Shown: positions 17,901-26,249 of the stretch, one piece after another | How positions within the stretch are numbered: position 1 is the stretch's first letter | Layout of the letters: each line of letters begins with the position of its first letter | Position numbers and translations under genes: made by a program | NCBI RefSeq assembly: GCF_050717635.1 | Contig: NZ_JBOITO010000039.1 | Span: forward strand, 186,001-250,000 | DNA: 64,000 bases | Origin: Clostridium_AD sp050717635 | Lineage (GTDB): Bacteria > Bacillota > Clostridia > Clostridiales > Clostridiaceae | Direction of reading: 5' to 3' | The notes under the pieces: model-generated | Seen by the model: the letters and a program-made list of their open reading frames with translations, nothing else | Database searches by the model: none | Told to the model about the DNA's origin: nothing

Positions 17901-18298
17901 CCAAAATTAAAATCAATACCAAAAAACGCAGCATTTTCTCTAACGATTGTTGCACAAAAGCTATGGATAGTATTAATATTAGCTCTGTTTAGATTATCTA
18001 ACTGTTGCTGCCATAATGCCCTACTTTGCTTATCTTCTATTGCAATCTTATCCAGTATTCCCGATCTAATTCTACTTTTCATCTCTAGTGCAGCTTTATC
18101 AGTAAATGTTATAGCTACAATTTCATCTATGGAAGTACCACTATCTAGCAGTGTTAGGAACCTGCTAGTTAAAACTCTTGTCTTGCCAGAGCCTGCTCCT
18201 GCTGAAAGGGAAATATTTTTCTGGACATCCACCGCTGCACTTTGCTCTTTGTTTAGTCCAAAGAATTTGGCAAAGCTAAACTTCTCTTTAATGTGCAT
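14927..18298 (-). CDS. addA: ATP-dependent helicase/nuclease subunit A
   Basis: A UvrD-like (superfamily 1) helicase fused to a RecB-type nuclease, about 1123 residues. It works with AddB in processing double-strand breaks, unwinding and cutting DNA until a Chi-like signal so that RecA can load. Motifs in order: Walker A GAGSGKT (33-40), a NTIHSFC motif, Walker B LVDEFQDTNE, TIHASKGLEF, VAMTRAKQH, then nuclease motif GFIDRLK...AVIIDYKTNK. Four cysteines (YSSCPRKYYYE plus ENCSWCKYREGC) should hold the 4Fe-4S cluster. Start ATG 18298 follows GGAGGTGA; it overlaps the addB end by 11 bp. Pieces of its 3' end are repeated at 896-1005 and 11513-11697. Confidence 0.93.
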   Translation of the reverse strand: MHIKEKFSFAKFFGLNKEQSAAVDVQKNISLSAGAGSGKTRVLTSRFLTLLDSGTSIDEIVAITFTDKAALEMKSRIRSGILDKIAIEDKQSRALWQQQLDNLNRANINTIHSFCATIVRENAAFFGIDFNFGIINQIQKTVFLKEKLSEIIGTMVSNENYSIEVSQLYNLYENDDLGEQLCSDILKLREDIAETSESVYEISEKVKGEKLASFILKIVSELDESYYQYKLSKDVLDFGDLQKKAFEILENKLMCNNYKDRYKNFLVDEFQDTNELQRKILYKLTADDSGKLIPRKLFIVGDFKQAIYGFRGTDSTIFKRVSKDMGESGLKSLNICYRSKPEIIKGINEIFQYLIEDYQPLKHKDEDENQNNNNKIEKRINIVTYSGEKSEDLDVIKEAKAIIKEKRGIEEFVAILERIKESFGEVMTKPSKGPEAVIKSIKLLRDKGLNFKDICILVRSRNIVPDIEEQLCKYKIPYCIIGGTGFYEKSETKNILDLYELAVNGFNEKQTDQQLIKLLSVLKSPLFQLPDDVLLKVRQKELEIGDRSYVDAMACTAQELSEEYQRSSLLKSYEYLKELEASAKKMSVVRILECIIDGRGIREIYLSKPNGAQMLRNVEKLLRLAEKYDNEEFFSSGEFIEYIECLSDNSNSEAEAALDTEDSEAVKVMTIHASKGLEFEAVIVPSIERNVINLSKNQNKKVGFIHYKGKILSRYNMSGEENSEFMGALNEKLIGEIHEEIRILYVAMTRAKQHIVLTGKEEEYDGNFELCDENIVGNINTYGKMIKYAMSDGRACLDIIAFMNSEDMEQIQVQEHNIKEEEIIDEVGIRKRILYKPQIKPRVYASASKYMSYSSCPRKYYYENILGGRYEDYTKILEVKLQGKAADLESGIDSAKQLEDPAKNNMKATDKGLLVHKVLERMNKQGNENYETYIKDILDDDYLEDEIKTFVNNYLLIEEKENNECIYGELIKSSSEVSYLLAPLLDKKMMINGFIDRLKLYKKGNKKIAVIIDYKTNKVSDTYNEQHFKEVYSDQLMIYGKAVMSLLKADEIILKLYLLQTGEVISIEYDEDKVTKLMKAMDEGFYKMNTEVRLADYEKSESENCSWCKYREGCWLWREVQTP

Positions 18299-21200
18299 CT
18301 GAATCACCTCCATTAAAAGCTACATTTTCTAAAAATATCTTATTCTTGTTATATCTGCATACATTTTTAAAGGAGCAACTATATCCACCATAACTTTTCC
18401 CATCAAAAGAGTCACAATTAGATTTGTAGTTAAACTTTCCTTTTTTTATGTCCTTAGCTGCATCTATTACAAGTTCTTTTACATACCTGGTGAGTATATT
18501 AAACATATCTTTATTTACATCAAAGTGTTTTCTACCAAAATCAGTAGAGGCTTTGTACTCAGTTCTATACAAACCTTCTTTAATTAGGCCAGTCTTATTC
18601 TGCTTTTCTACGCTTAAATAAATAAGACCCATGCAATCTAATTCTCTACTTTTTAGTAATTTACTAAATTTATTTTTTAATAAATATTCCACCATATAAT
18701 AGTAAATTACAATTTGGCAATCTTCTCTTCCTAGCATTGATGTAATATCAGATACTTTGCTCTTCTTGTAATCATATACCATATATTTACCTGTAGGTTT
18801 AAACTGATTGTCCACATACTCAAATTCTAAATCAACCCTATCCACCACGCAGGAAATAGGTACTCCAAAGACCTCTTGTTCTTTAATTTTTTCTTCAATT
18901 AAAAATGGGACAAGAATATTTTTAGTATCTTTTAAATATTTTTTCATTCTTTTAGCGTCATGCTCTAAAAAATTATTTAATGTATTTCTATAGCCTTCCA
19001 AGATGTTTTCTCTCTGCTCTTCATTTATATCTAGCACTCTAAGATTTTGTCTTTCATCATCAAATATCTTATTAAACTTATCCACATTAAATATCAGGTC
19101 TATTTTACCATTATCGATTAAATAAAGTTCTTCTATTATAGTATTTTCGTAATATCTTTTCAAAACCTCATGATAGAAAGTTCCTATTTCGAGAGGATTA
19201 AACTTATCTTCTTCCTCTTTTACATCCCTAATTCCAAAAACTTGTTGCATATAATACTGATAAGGACATCTGAAATATGTTCCTACTGCTGATGGCTTAA
19301 AATACCCCCTCTTATCCTCTGCGTAATCACTGCCAATCCAGCCTTCATAATTATTATAGCCTTCTTCCGATTCTCTATGATATTCAACAAAGCACCTTGT
19401 AAAATAGTCTTTTATATTTCCTTCAAATTCCTGAGCTAAGGATATTCTCTTTTCTATATCCATACCAGTAAAGCCCTTATAGTATTTTTCAAATATATCC
19501 TTTAGGACCACTGTTTTTAATTCCAATTCGCTCATAACCTGATTTAAACTTATATTGAATCTATCCCTCATAGTCAAAGATTTTTCTTCTTTGAGTCCCG
19601 TTAAAAATTTAATTTCCTCCACAAAGGAAGACGCTATGGCAAAGCCACCCTCTTCACTTGCACCTCTATAAGAAAGTGTTATGCTCTCTTTTGCAGCTGC
19701 TAATGTGAGATTGAATCTTATCTTCTCCCTTGAAAGCTCATATTTGTAATTTCTATAATTAATACCTTGTGTGTAAAGCTTGTCTACTTCCCTATCAGTA
19801 AATAAACCTGCGTTTTTAACAACCCCTGGTACTTCCCCTTCATTTAACCCAAGTATATATACATGCTTATAAAATACTCCCTTAGCAAGGTCAGTATTTA
19901 AAATCTTAACTCCATCTCTATTCATATTTTCAATTGTTATTGTTGAATTTAAGGCGGAATCCTTTAAGAAACCCACAAATATGTTACTCTCCATCTTATT
20001 TTCAAGCATATCGCAGATTTCAAAATTATTTCTTAGATTTTTGAGAAGTTTCTTTAAGCCTTCATAGCCTTTCAGTAAGACCTTATCCTCAAAGGACAAA
20101 TCACTACTCAGCCCATTTAAAAATACCGGTTTAATTATTTCATGATATTCTAAAAACTTTTCCTCAAGTATATTAAGCCATGCAGAAACTGATTTTATAT
20201 TTCCCTCTTCATTTTCTTCAAAACTTTTAATTATTTTTCTAACCTCTAATGAATCAGTAAGAGGAATTTTATAGATCATCTCAACTGGAATTTTAAACTC
20301 CTTAAATATCTTTATAATACTTGAGGAATAAAGAGTACTTTTATTCACAAATACTGCTACTTCTGAAACCTCATCGCCACCCATTAAGGATCTTTTAATT
20401 TCTCTAGCAGTTTCTCTAACCTCTGCTTGTATGCAAGGATACTTATTTATTTTTATACATTTAAATTCTTCTGGGGTATTTTGGTTTGAATTAAGATTTG
20501 ATTTCAGCTTTTCTCCTGAGTAAAGCATTCTTGATAACAGTTTTATATTTTCATCACTTTCATACTCTCCATCTAAATTATCTTCTACATCAAAATCCAT
20601 AGTCTGAAGCTTACTCACAATCTCTTCCCTTATAAAGGGCTCAATAAGATTATTTCTAAAGGAGCTGTTTACATATATATGTATGTCTTTGTTCTTTGAT
20701 ATTTCATTTATAAGTTTCAGATTTACCACATCTATATTAATAAATCCATCTAATATAATTGCATCATAATCATCAAACACCTTACTCGTTTTCACAAATT
20801 CAACGGCCTTTAGTGATATATCATTTATGTCATAGACATTATTATCACTTAGACTTTTATTATAAGCCTTATAAATGATATAAATATCTTCTAGTTTGCT
20901 CTTTAAAATTTCATTTTCTTCATTATTTATTATGTTTATCAGATCATCTTCAGTTACAGTTTGCCTTTTTAGTGCCTTTATGAAGGATCTGATTTCTTCA
21001 ATAAAGCCACTCTTTGTGCATATTTTCTTGTAATATGTAAGGTTTTCTATGGATTCTTCACATATGCCTGCTATTAAAATCTGTTCAAACTCTTCATATA
21101 TAATTCTTTCACTGTTTATATGTGGCTCTATGATAAGTTCTTCAAGTTCATCCAAGGTGATAATATATGAATTGATAATTCCTTGATTCTTATCTATAAG

Positions 21201-21344
21201 TGCATATCTAACGTCTGTTATAGCTTCTCTAGAGGGTAATATATAAATGAAGTTTTTACCCTTTTTCTGAAGTTCTGAGCAGTATTCTAGAAGTTTTTCT
21301 CGTCTTTTAGTAAATAGTTTTTCAAAATAAATAATCTTATTCAT
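18288..21344 (-). CDS. addB: ATP-dependent helicase/nuclease subunit B (AddB-like)
   Basis: A 1018-residue partner of AddA. The C-terminal half has the AddB nuclease and Fe-S features: YFRCPYQYYMQQVFGI, VDRVDLEFEY, YMVYDYKKSK, then GYSCSFKNVCRYN, so both halves of the cysteine cluster and the Asp/Lys nuclease residues are visible. The N-terminal helicase-like part lacks a recognisable Walker A; where B. subtilis AddB has GRSGSGKT this protein has FIYILPSREAITD. The helicase-like half is therefore probably structural and Chi-scanning only. Gene order addB-addA with overlap is the usual one. The start ATG 21344 lies at the edge of a short intergenic gap holding a dispersed repeat. Confidence 0.88.
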   Translation of the reverse strand: MNKIIYFEKLFTKRREKLLEYCSELQKKGKNFIYILPSREAITDVRYALIDKNQGIINSYIITLDELEELIIEPHINSERIIYEEFEQILIAGICEESIENLTYYKKICTKSGFIEEIRSFIKALKRQTVTEDDLINIINNEENEILKSKLEDIYIIYKAYNKSLSDNNVYDINDISLKAVEFVKTSKVFDDYDAIILDGFINIDVVNLKLINEISKNKDIHIYVNSSFRNNLIEPFIREEIVSKLQTMDFDVEDNLDGEYESDENIKLLSRMLYSGEKLKSNLNSNQNTPEEFKCIKINKYPCIQAEVRETAREIKRSLMGGDEVSEVAVFVNKSTLYSSSIIKIFKEFKIPVEMIYKIPLTDSLEVRKIIKSFEENEEGNIKSVSAWLNILEEKFLEYHEIIKPVFLNGLSSDLSFEDKVLLKGYEGLKKLLKNLRNNFEICDMLENKMESNIFVGFLKDSALNSTITIENMNRDGVKILNTDLAKGVFYKHVYILGLNEGEVPGVVKNAGLFTDREVDKLYTQGINYRNYKYELSREKIRFNLTLAAAKESITLSYRGASEEGGFAIASSFVEEIKFLTGLKEEKSLTMRDRFNISLNQVMSELELKTVVLKDIFEKYYKGFTGMDIEKRISLAQEFEGNIKDYFTRCFVEYHRESEEGYNNYEGWIGSDYAEDKRGYFKPSAVGTYFRCPYQYYMQQVFGIRDVKEEEDKFNPLEIGTFYHEVLKRYYENTIIEELYLIDNGKIDLIFNVDKFNKIFDDERQNLRVLDINEEQRENILEGYRNTLNNFLEHDAKRMKKYLKDTKNILVPFLIEEKIKEQEVFGVPISCVVDRVDLEFEYVDNQFKPTGKYMVYDYKKSKVSDITSMLGREDCQIVIYYYMVEYLLKNKFSKLLKSRELDCMGLIYLSVEKQNKTGLIKEGLYRTEYKASTDFGRKHFDVNKDMFNILTRYVKELVIDAAKDIKKGKFNYKSNCDSFDGKSYGGYSCSFKNVCRYNKNKIFLENVAFNGGDSDAH

Positions 21345-21406
21345 GGGTACATCTCCTATGGCAAATAGACTTTTATTGGGATATTTTACTTTATTATATC
21401 ATAAAA

Positions 21407-21480
21407 GTGCCACCCACGTGGCAAGTGGCATGTGGGGAAATAAATAAAGCAAGCAGTAACTTTTGGTTACGGCTTGCTAA
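21407..21480. repeat. Dispersed 24-bp palindromic repeat, copy 3, plus hairpin
   Basis: The repeat occupies 21407-21430 and is followed by AAGCAAGCAGTAAC-ttttg-GTTACGGCTTGCT (21447-21478), a strong hairpin. It lies between the stop codon of the SMI1 gene and the addB start, so it may terminate the upstream operon. Confidence 0.7.
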
Positions 21481-21511
21481 TGATATAAAAATAAAACTTA
21501 AAATGAAAACC

Positions 21512-21904
21512 TTATAAAATTTCTCCTTCTAAGAATTCAAAGAAAGACCCGTATAATTTTTTATTTTGGTTACTTCTAGACTCATATACAATTCCCTGTC
21601 CATCTAATGTAATTAGTATATCGCCCGTTCCATAATCCTGTATTACAATATACTTTTCTAAACTATTCCCATGAATCTCCCTTTCTTCCAACGTTGAACT
21701 AACAACATTAAGATACCCATTTACACCCAACCCAAAAATTTCATTGCTACCTGATACCAACACCCCAAAATTTTCAAGGAATGTTCTATATTCATTATTA
21801 AATTTAAAATTAAGTTCTTTTTCCGCCTGATTTATCATTTCGTCATTAACTTTCCCAGTAGTTCTAGCATTAGAATTACTAATTAACTTCACAATATCTC
21901 TCAT
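21512..21904 (-). CDS. SMI1/KNR4 (SUKH) family immunity protein
   Basis: A 130-residue protein with the SUKH fold pattern: ERELNFKF-like segment QAEKELNFKFNNEYRTFLEN, FGLGVNG, then YIVIQDYGTGDILITLDG and a C-terminal SFFEFLEGEI. SUKH proteins are the most common immunity proteins paired with bacterial nuclease toxins. It starts two bases after the stop codon of the LHH nuclease gene, the standard toxin-immunity layout. It is the last gene of the six-gene operon. The immunity role is inferred from family and position. Confidence 0.85.
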   Translation of the reverse strand: MRDIVKLISNSNARTTGKVNDEMINQAEKELNFKFNNEYRTFLENFGVLVSGSNEIFGLGVNGYLNVVSSTLEEREIHGNSLEKYIVIQDYGTGDILITLDGQGIVYESRSNQNKKLYGSFFEFLEGEIL

Positions 21905-21906
21905 TT

Positions 21907-22455
21907 TTACTCGCCCCTCTCATCTCTGATTTGTTCTGCTCTTGCCTTCCAGTACTCCTCTTTTTCCTTTTTAAATTCACCTCTGTCAATATCAGATTCC
22001 TTTTGTTTATCATGTAATATAGTGTCATTTCCATTCCTCATATGCTCATCTTTTGTTAATTCAGCAAGTGGGGAATCCATATCTTGACCAATATGATGCA
22101 ATTCTATAGGTTTTCCATCTTTCAATGGTGCTAACCCTTGCTCCATTCTTTCTAAGTTTGTTCTGCCAAATTCATCCTTTTCATCATAATTTATATCTGA
22201 CCTCTGTAACGATTCACGTCCATTAACTTCACCTTTTTTTAGTTCGGCATCGCCATATATTGTCTTTTCTGCATCAGAGGCATTTTCTAAAGCCTCATCT
22301 ATTGTTTTATACTCTTTAGATTCAGAAATTTCTTTAGCTATAGGCTTATCCAATTCTTTTACATCTGTAATTTTTCCTTCCATACCCCTAGATAAATCAT
22401 ACAGTTTACTTTCTTTTACTGTTGTTTCAACTAATTTTAATAATGCCTCCATCAT
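21907..22455 (-). CDS. LHH-type HNH/Endonuclease VII-fold nuclease toxin
   Basis: The start is ATG 22455, overlapping the previous stop as ATGATGG with AGGGGGAGA just upstream, giving 182 residues. The C-terminal part has the hallmark of the LHH nuclease family: PIELHHIGQDMDSPLAEL, then DEHMRNGNDTILH, supplying the metal-binding and catalytic histidines. The N-terminal 90 residues are charged and helical, with no signal peptide, LXG domain or other known export domain. LHH domains are nuclease toxin domains in the polymorphic toxin literature. Position before a SUKH gene supports a toxin role; position after a HerA ATPase gene suggests that the ATPase handles or controls it. Confidence 0.8.
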   Translation of the reverse strand: MMEALLKLVETTVKESKLYDLSRGMEGKITDVKELDKPIAKEISESKEYKTIDEALENASDAEKTIYGDAELKKGEVNGRESLQRSDINYDEKDEFGRTNLERMEQGLAPLKDGKPIELHHIGQDMDSPLAELTKDEHMRNGNDTILHDKQKESDIDRGEFKKEKEEYWKARAEQIRDERGE

Positions 22456-25400
22456 AAAGTTCTCCCCCTTAAACCAGATATCCAAGCTGAGTATATTTCT
22501 GATTTTTCCTGATTATTTTCAGAGATATTTTTTAATAAGCATTGATTAATTGATAATTTTAAATCTTCACTCAAACCAACTGTAACATTCTCTAAGGAAC
22601 TATCAAGCCTCCTTGTTAAATCCACATAGTCACTTGACAAGTCAACAGCATTATTTGTAAATCCTTTTCCCTCAATAATATCTGAAACTACCTCCGATAG
22701 TATATAAAAGCTATCTTCATTCCATATTTTCAAACAATTCTTTTCCTTATATTCTACAATTAATTTACTAATAGCAATCTTATTTTTCGTAGTAATTGAT
22801 ACTACATTAAGTAAGTTTTGTAATAAATCTATGTCAATCTCTATTTCTTCATTTACTCTGTTTTTGAGCAATAATTTTAGCATCATAGAATTGAATAATT
22901 TACTATCAATAGTTTGTTCGTCCACCTTTGATGCATAAATGTAGGTTTCTTCTTCACCATCAAATTTACTCACTTTGCAAAGTACAGGTTCTAACCAGTC
23001 ATTTTGGTATACAACCGCAACCCCCTTAGGTAATTTTGCTATTTCATCTAGTTGCTCATCCTTAAGTCCAGCTGATTTCCCTGCCATCCTTCTATCCATT
23101 TCGTCTGGTAGTCTCATAATTATTTTTGTGTTTGTGTTCCTAATAGCAGAAATATCAACTGCATTTGGTGATTGATCCGCTATAATAAAGCCTTCACCAT
23201 ATGTCCTCATTTCAGCTATAGCATTTGCAATCATCTCTACTGATTTACCCGTTAGGCTTGGATTTTCAGGATTTTGATCACTTGAGGATTTCTTTAAAAT
23301 ATTATGTGCTTCCTCAAGTACAGTTACATGCTTTAATGGAGAATTCATTCTTTCGGTAAAGCACATTCTATGTTCGTTAAGTCTCATTATAAGCATTCCC
23401 ATAATAAGTGATTTTGTTTCAAGAGATCCAATTCTACTTAGGTCAACTATTACATTGCTATCAAATAACAATTGATTATTTGTTTCATCTGCAGAAAATA
23501 TTCTTCCGTTTAATCCATTGGTAATTGACCTTACTCTTGTTACAAGTGCGCCTTTATAGTTACTTTTAAGCTCTTGTGAATATGCAGAACTTTCTATAAC
23601 ATCCTCAAGTTCAACTAATAAATCTTTGAACGTTGGAAACAAATTTTCTGAATACACATTTTTTGAAGCAATCAAATCCCAACCACTAACTTCATAAGCT
23701 TGAATAACAGCTTCTTTTAATACCGCAGGCATTGCTGCATACATGGGCCAACATACATTAAATATTTCAATTAATCTATCAACATGTTCTAAAACATGTA
23801 TTCCTTTAGGAAATTTAAATGGATTTATTCTAATCAATTCGGTTACACCTGGATTTGTACCTAAAATCTTAACCCCTTTTTTATTCCCAAAAATATTTTT
23901 GTACTCCCCTTTTGCCGGCTCAATAATTAGATACTTTATACCTAAAGTGTCTAATTGATCTAATATTTCATAGACAGTGTTAGATTTACCTGACCCTGTA
24001 GATCCTGTAATAAAAGTATGCATTGATAAACTCTGTATATCTAATAAAACTCTATTATTACACTCTCCACCCATATTAAATATTTTGCCCAAATTAATAC
24101 AATTATTGGATTTTTCATTATAGCTTACGATTTCCTTACCAAAATCAGCATGTTCTATTACTGGAAATCCGCATACTGATTTCCTTGGTAATCCCATATG
24201 AATAGCTAATTCATTACCGCTAACAAGTGATGTTGGTGTTACAGGAATTTCCACTCCATTGTTATTATATCTAAAGACAGGATGCATGAAATTAGTAACA
24301 TAATTTTTAAGTAGTTTAGTTTTTTCTTTATCTCGTTTATTCCATAGATTTATAGCAGAAACTTCAATTCCAGAATCTTCGCCTCTCATCAAAGCTTTGT
24401 AAGTAGAAGCTGCAATCTCAGATGCATGTGAATTCTCAGAAAGGAAATACGCTGCACATTCCCACATTCCTAGGCTCTCAAATTCGTTTAATCTATTAAA
24501 TTGGTTATCTATTCTCTCCAAACAATTAATAATTGATTTACTTTGAATAGTTAATTGAAGATTTTCATTGGAACCTGATGTTACCCCATTAGTATCTGTA
24601 GTACCTTTATTAGTCGTTTTGTTTGTTCCAAAAGTCTCTCCACTAGTTTCAGAATAATTGTCTGTTGAGGTATTGCTTTGTGATGTTGAGTCACTTACTG
24701 TTCTATGTGTAGCACTTGAAACTACGGTACCAATTAAACTACCTACGGCTCCACCTAGTGCACCACCCACTAAGGTACCTGCTCCTGGCACAATTGAGCC
24801 GATTGCGGCACCCGCTAATGCTAAAGAAGTTGCTATTGTTTTGCCCGCTATACTTCCTGATGTTTCTTTTGATAGAGACGAACTTTCACCAGTGCTTGTA
24901 CTTGTTCCCTTCGATGTAGCACTAGAAGAGTTTTTACTATAGTTTTCACCCTCCGCTACGCCCTCGTTATATGACTTAGATAAATTTATAGAACTGTTAG
25001 CACCATAACTTACTTGTAAATTGGCAAAAGGAGATATCATAGTATAAATATCTTCATACCCTTTTCTTACTTCTAATAGTTGTTGCTGGTCTGTAGAATT
25101 TGCAATTATTATCCCTGTATACCTTTGTCCCTGCATAGACAGCGCGAGTTTTTCTAATCCCTGAATAAAAAATTTATTGTCATTTTGTTCTTTATCCTTA
25201 CAATTTGCAACACTAGATACAGCTGCTATACTACTACCATTAATACTTTCAAATAAATTTTTCATCTCATCTTCTAGAAGGTTCTCTGTCTTTATTCCTG
25301 GAAATTGACCATGAATAACATTCTCTAATGTATCGTATGAGGTTTTTGTACTATTTTCTGAATTCATTGATCTTATTCCCATATAAAAATCAGTTTTTTC

Positions 25401-25721
25401 TCCATCACTATCAATTATAATGAAAATTGCACTTTGCGTTGCAGCAACTGCATTAAAAACACTAGCAAACTTATAAGTTGCATATTCATCCTTTTGATAT
25501 ACCATTTCATTTATCTTAAATAATCTTACATTTTCTGTAATGTTGTTATTGTTAGTATCCTCATCTAATGGAATAATCTCCATATCTGCAAGCTTAGTCA
25601 CGTAATTTTTTAAAACTACGTCATCCACAATATTAAAAGCCTTTTGAAATTGTAATTCCATAGATTTATATTGTGGGACTGCTATATTTTTTTTATTATC
25701 ATTTGGTACTATATTACTCAT
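22452..25721 (-). CDS. HerA/FtsK-type P-loop ATPase with embedded glycine zipper
   Basis: A 1089-residue protein. Residues 1-240 form an unfamiliar N-terminal domain. A Ser/Thr-rich stretch (245-290) leads into a glycine-zipper hydrophobic segment (about 293-335, AGAAIGSIVPGAG ... GGALGGAVGSLIG), then a second Ser/Thr-rich linker to 385. The C-terminal half is a HerA/DUF87/VirD4-type motor: Walker A ITGSTGSGKSN (571-581), EPAKGEYKN, Walker B VTVLEEAHN (about 820), then IIADQSPNAVD and IIMRLPDEMDRR. Such motors are known in DNA translocation, conjugation and type VII secretion, and HerA also in anti-phage modules. A membrane-inserting zipper inside the ATPase is unusual and points to action at a membrane. 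Confidence 0.75.
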   Translation of the reverse strand: MSNIVPNDNKKNIAVPQYKSMELQFQKAFNIVDDVVLKNYVTKLADMEIIPLDEDTNNNNITENVRLFKINEMVYQKDEYATYKFASVFNAVAATQSAIFIIIDSDGEKTDFYMGIRSMNSENSTKTSYDTLENVIHGQFPGIKTENLLEDEMKNLFESINGSSIAAVSSVANCKDKEQNDNKFFIQGLEKLALSMQGQRYTGIIIANSTDQQQLLEVRKGYEDIYTMISPFANLQVSYGANSSINLSKSYNEGVAEGENYSKNSSSATSKGTSTSTGESSSLSKETSGSIAGKTIATSLALAGAAIGSIVPGAGTLVGGALGGAVGSLIGTVVSSATHRTVSDSTSQSNTSTDNYSETSGETFGTNKTTNKGTTDTNGVTSGSNENLQLTIQSKSIINCLERIDNQFNRLNEFESLGMWECAAYFLSENSHASEIAASTYKALMRGEDSGIEVSAINLWNKRDKEKTKLLKNYVTNFMHPVFRYNNNGVEIPVTPTSLVSGNELAIHMGLPRKSVCGFPVIEHADFGKEIVSYNEKSNNCINLGKIFNMGGECNNRVLLDIQSLSMHTFITGSTGSGKSNTVYEILDQLDTLGIKYLIIEPAKGEYKNIFGNKKGVKILGTNPGVTELIRINPFKFPKGIHVLEHVDRLIEIFNVCWPMYAAMPAVLKEAVIQAYEVSGWDLIASKNVYSENLFPTFKDLLVELEDVIESSAYSQELKSNYKGALVTRVRSITNGLNGRIFSADETNNQLLFDSNVIVDLSRIGSLETKSLIMGMLIMRLNEHRMCFTERMNSPLKHVTVLEEAHNILKKSSSDQNPENPSLTGKSVEMIANAIAEMRTYGEGFIIADQSPNAVDISAIRNTNTKIIMRLPDEMDRRMAGKSAGLKDEQLDEIAKLPKGVAVVYQNDWLEPVLCKVSKFDGEEETYIYASKVDEQTIDSKLFNSMMLKLLLKNRVNEEIEIDIDLLQNLLNVVSITTKNKIAISKLIVEYKEKNCLKIWNEDSFYILSEVVSDIIEGKGFTNNAVDLSSDYVDLTRRLDSSLENVTVGLSEDLKLSINQCLLKNISENNQEKSEIYSAWISGLRGRTL

Positions 25722-25736
25722 AATATCCCCCTTGTA

Positions 25737-26237
25737 CTATTTTTCCGAAAGCAATACTGCTACCCCTGCTAACGCAACAACTGCGCCTGTTGCTACTATA
25801 ACTTGCTCGGCCACAGCAACTCCAACTACTGCAATAGCTACTCCACCAGCTACTGCACCTTTAGCAATTGTTCTTCGGGTAAATACTACTGAAGGAGAAG
25901 ATGTATTTCTACGTTGTTCTCTAATTGTTTTAACCTTATCTACATATATATAACTACAAATTTCTTTCAAATGTTTAATTCTTTCCCTAGAAAAGTTACC
26001 CATAAGTTCAACCTTTATCTCATTCATATAGTTTTCTGACCAATGATTTTTATCATAATCTAATTCACCATCATCAAACTCTTCTAAGATATTATCCATT
26101 TTCTCTTTTGAATAGCTAAACATTTCATCAAACTCTGCAAAAGTTGGATCGATTATTAAACTATCTTTGAGTATTATTCTCACAAGTCTTGTTTTCCCCT
26201 CAGATACTGCATTTTTAAAATCAATAGATACCGACAT
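25737..26237 (-). CDS. Small protein with C-terminal glycine/alanine-rich membrane segments
   Basis: 166 residues. The first 115 are charged and helical (FKNAVSEGKTRLVRIILKDS, DPTFAEFDEMFSYSKEKMDN). The last 45 comprise two closely spaced Gly/Ala/Val-rich hydrophobic segments (GAVAGGVAIAVVGVAVAE and ATGAVVALAGVAVLLSE) that could form a membrane hairpin. I do not know a named family. It lies 12 bp after the large dynamin gene and 15 bp before the HerA-like gene, both of which encode membrane-linked proteins, so it may anchor or form a small pore for the system. That role is inference. Confidence 0.65.
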   Translation of the reverse strand: MSVSIDFKNAVSEGKTRLVRIILKDSLIIDPTFAEFDEMFSYSKEKMDNILEEFDDGELDYDKNHWSENYMNEIKVELMGNFSRERIKHLKEICSYIYVDKVKTIREQRRNTSSPSVVFTRRTIAKGAVAGGVAIAVVGVAVAEQVIVATGAVVALAGVAVLLSEK

Positions 26238-26249
26238 TTTTACTCCTCC

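Noticed and set aside
22452..25721. Conjugation coupling protein of an ICE
   Set aside because: No relaxase, type IV secretion genes or integration site nearby; the neighbours are dynamins and a toxin-immunity pair.
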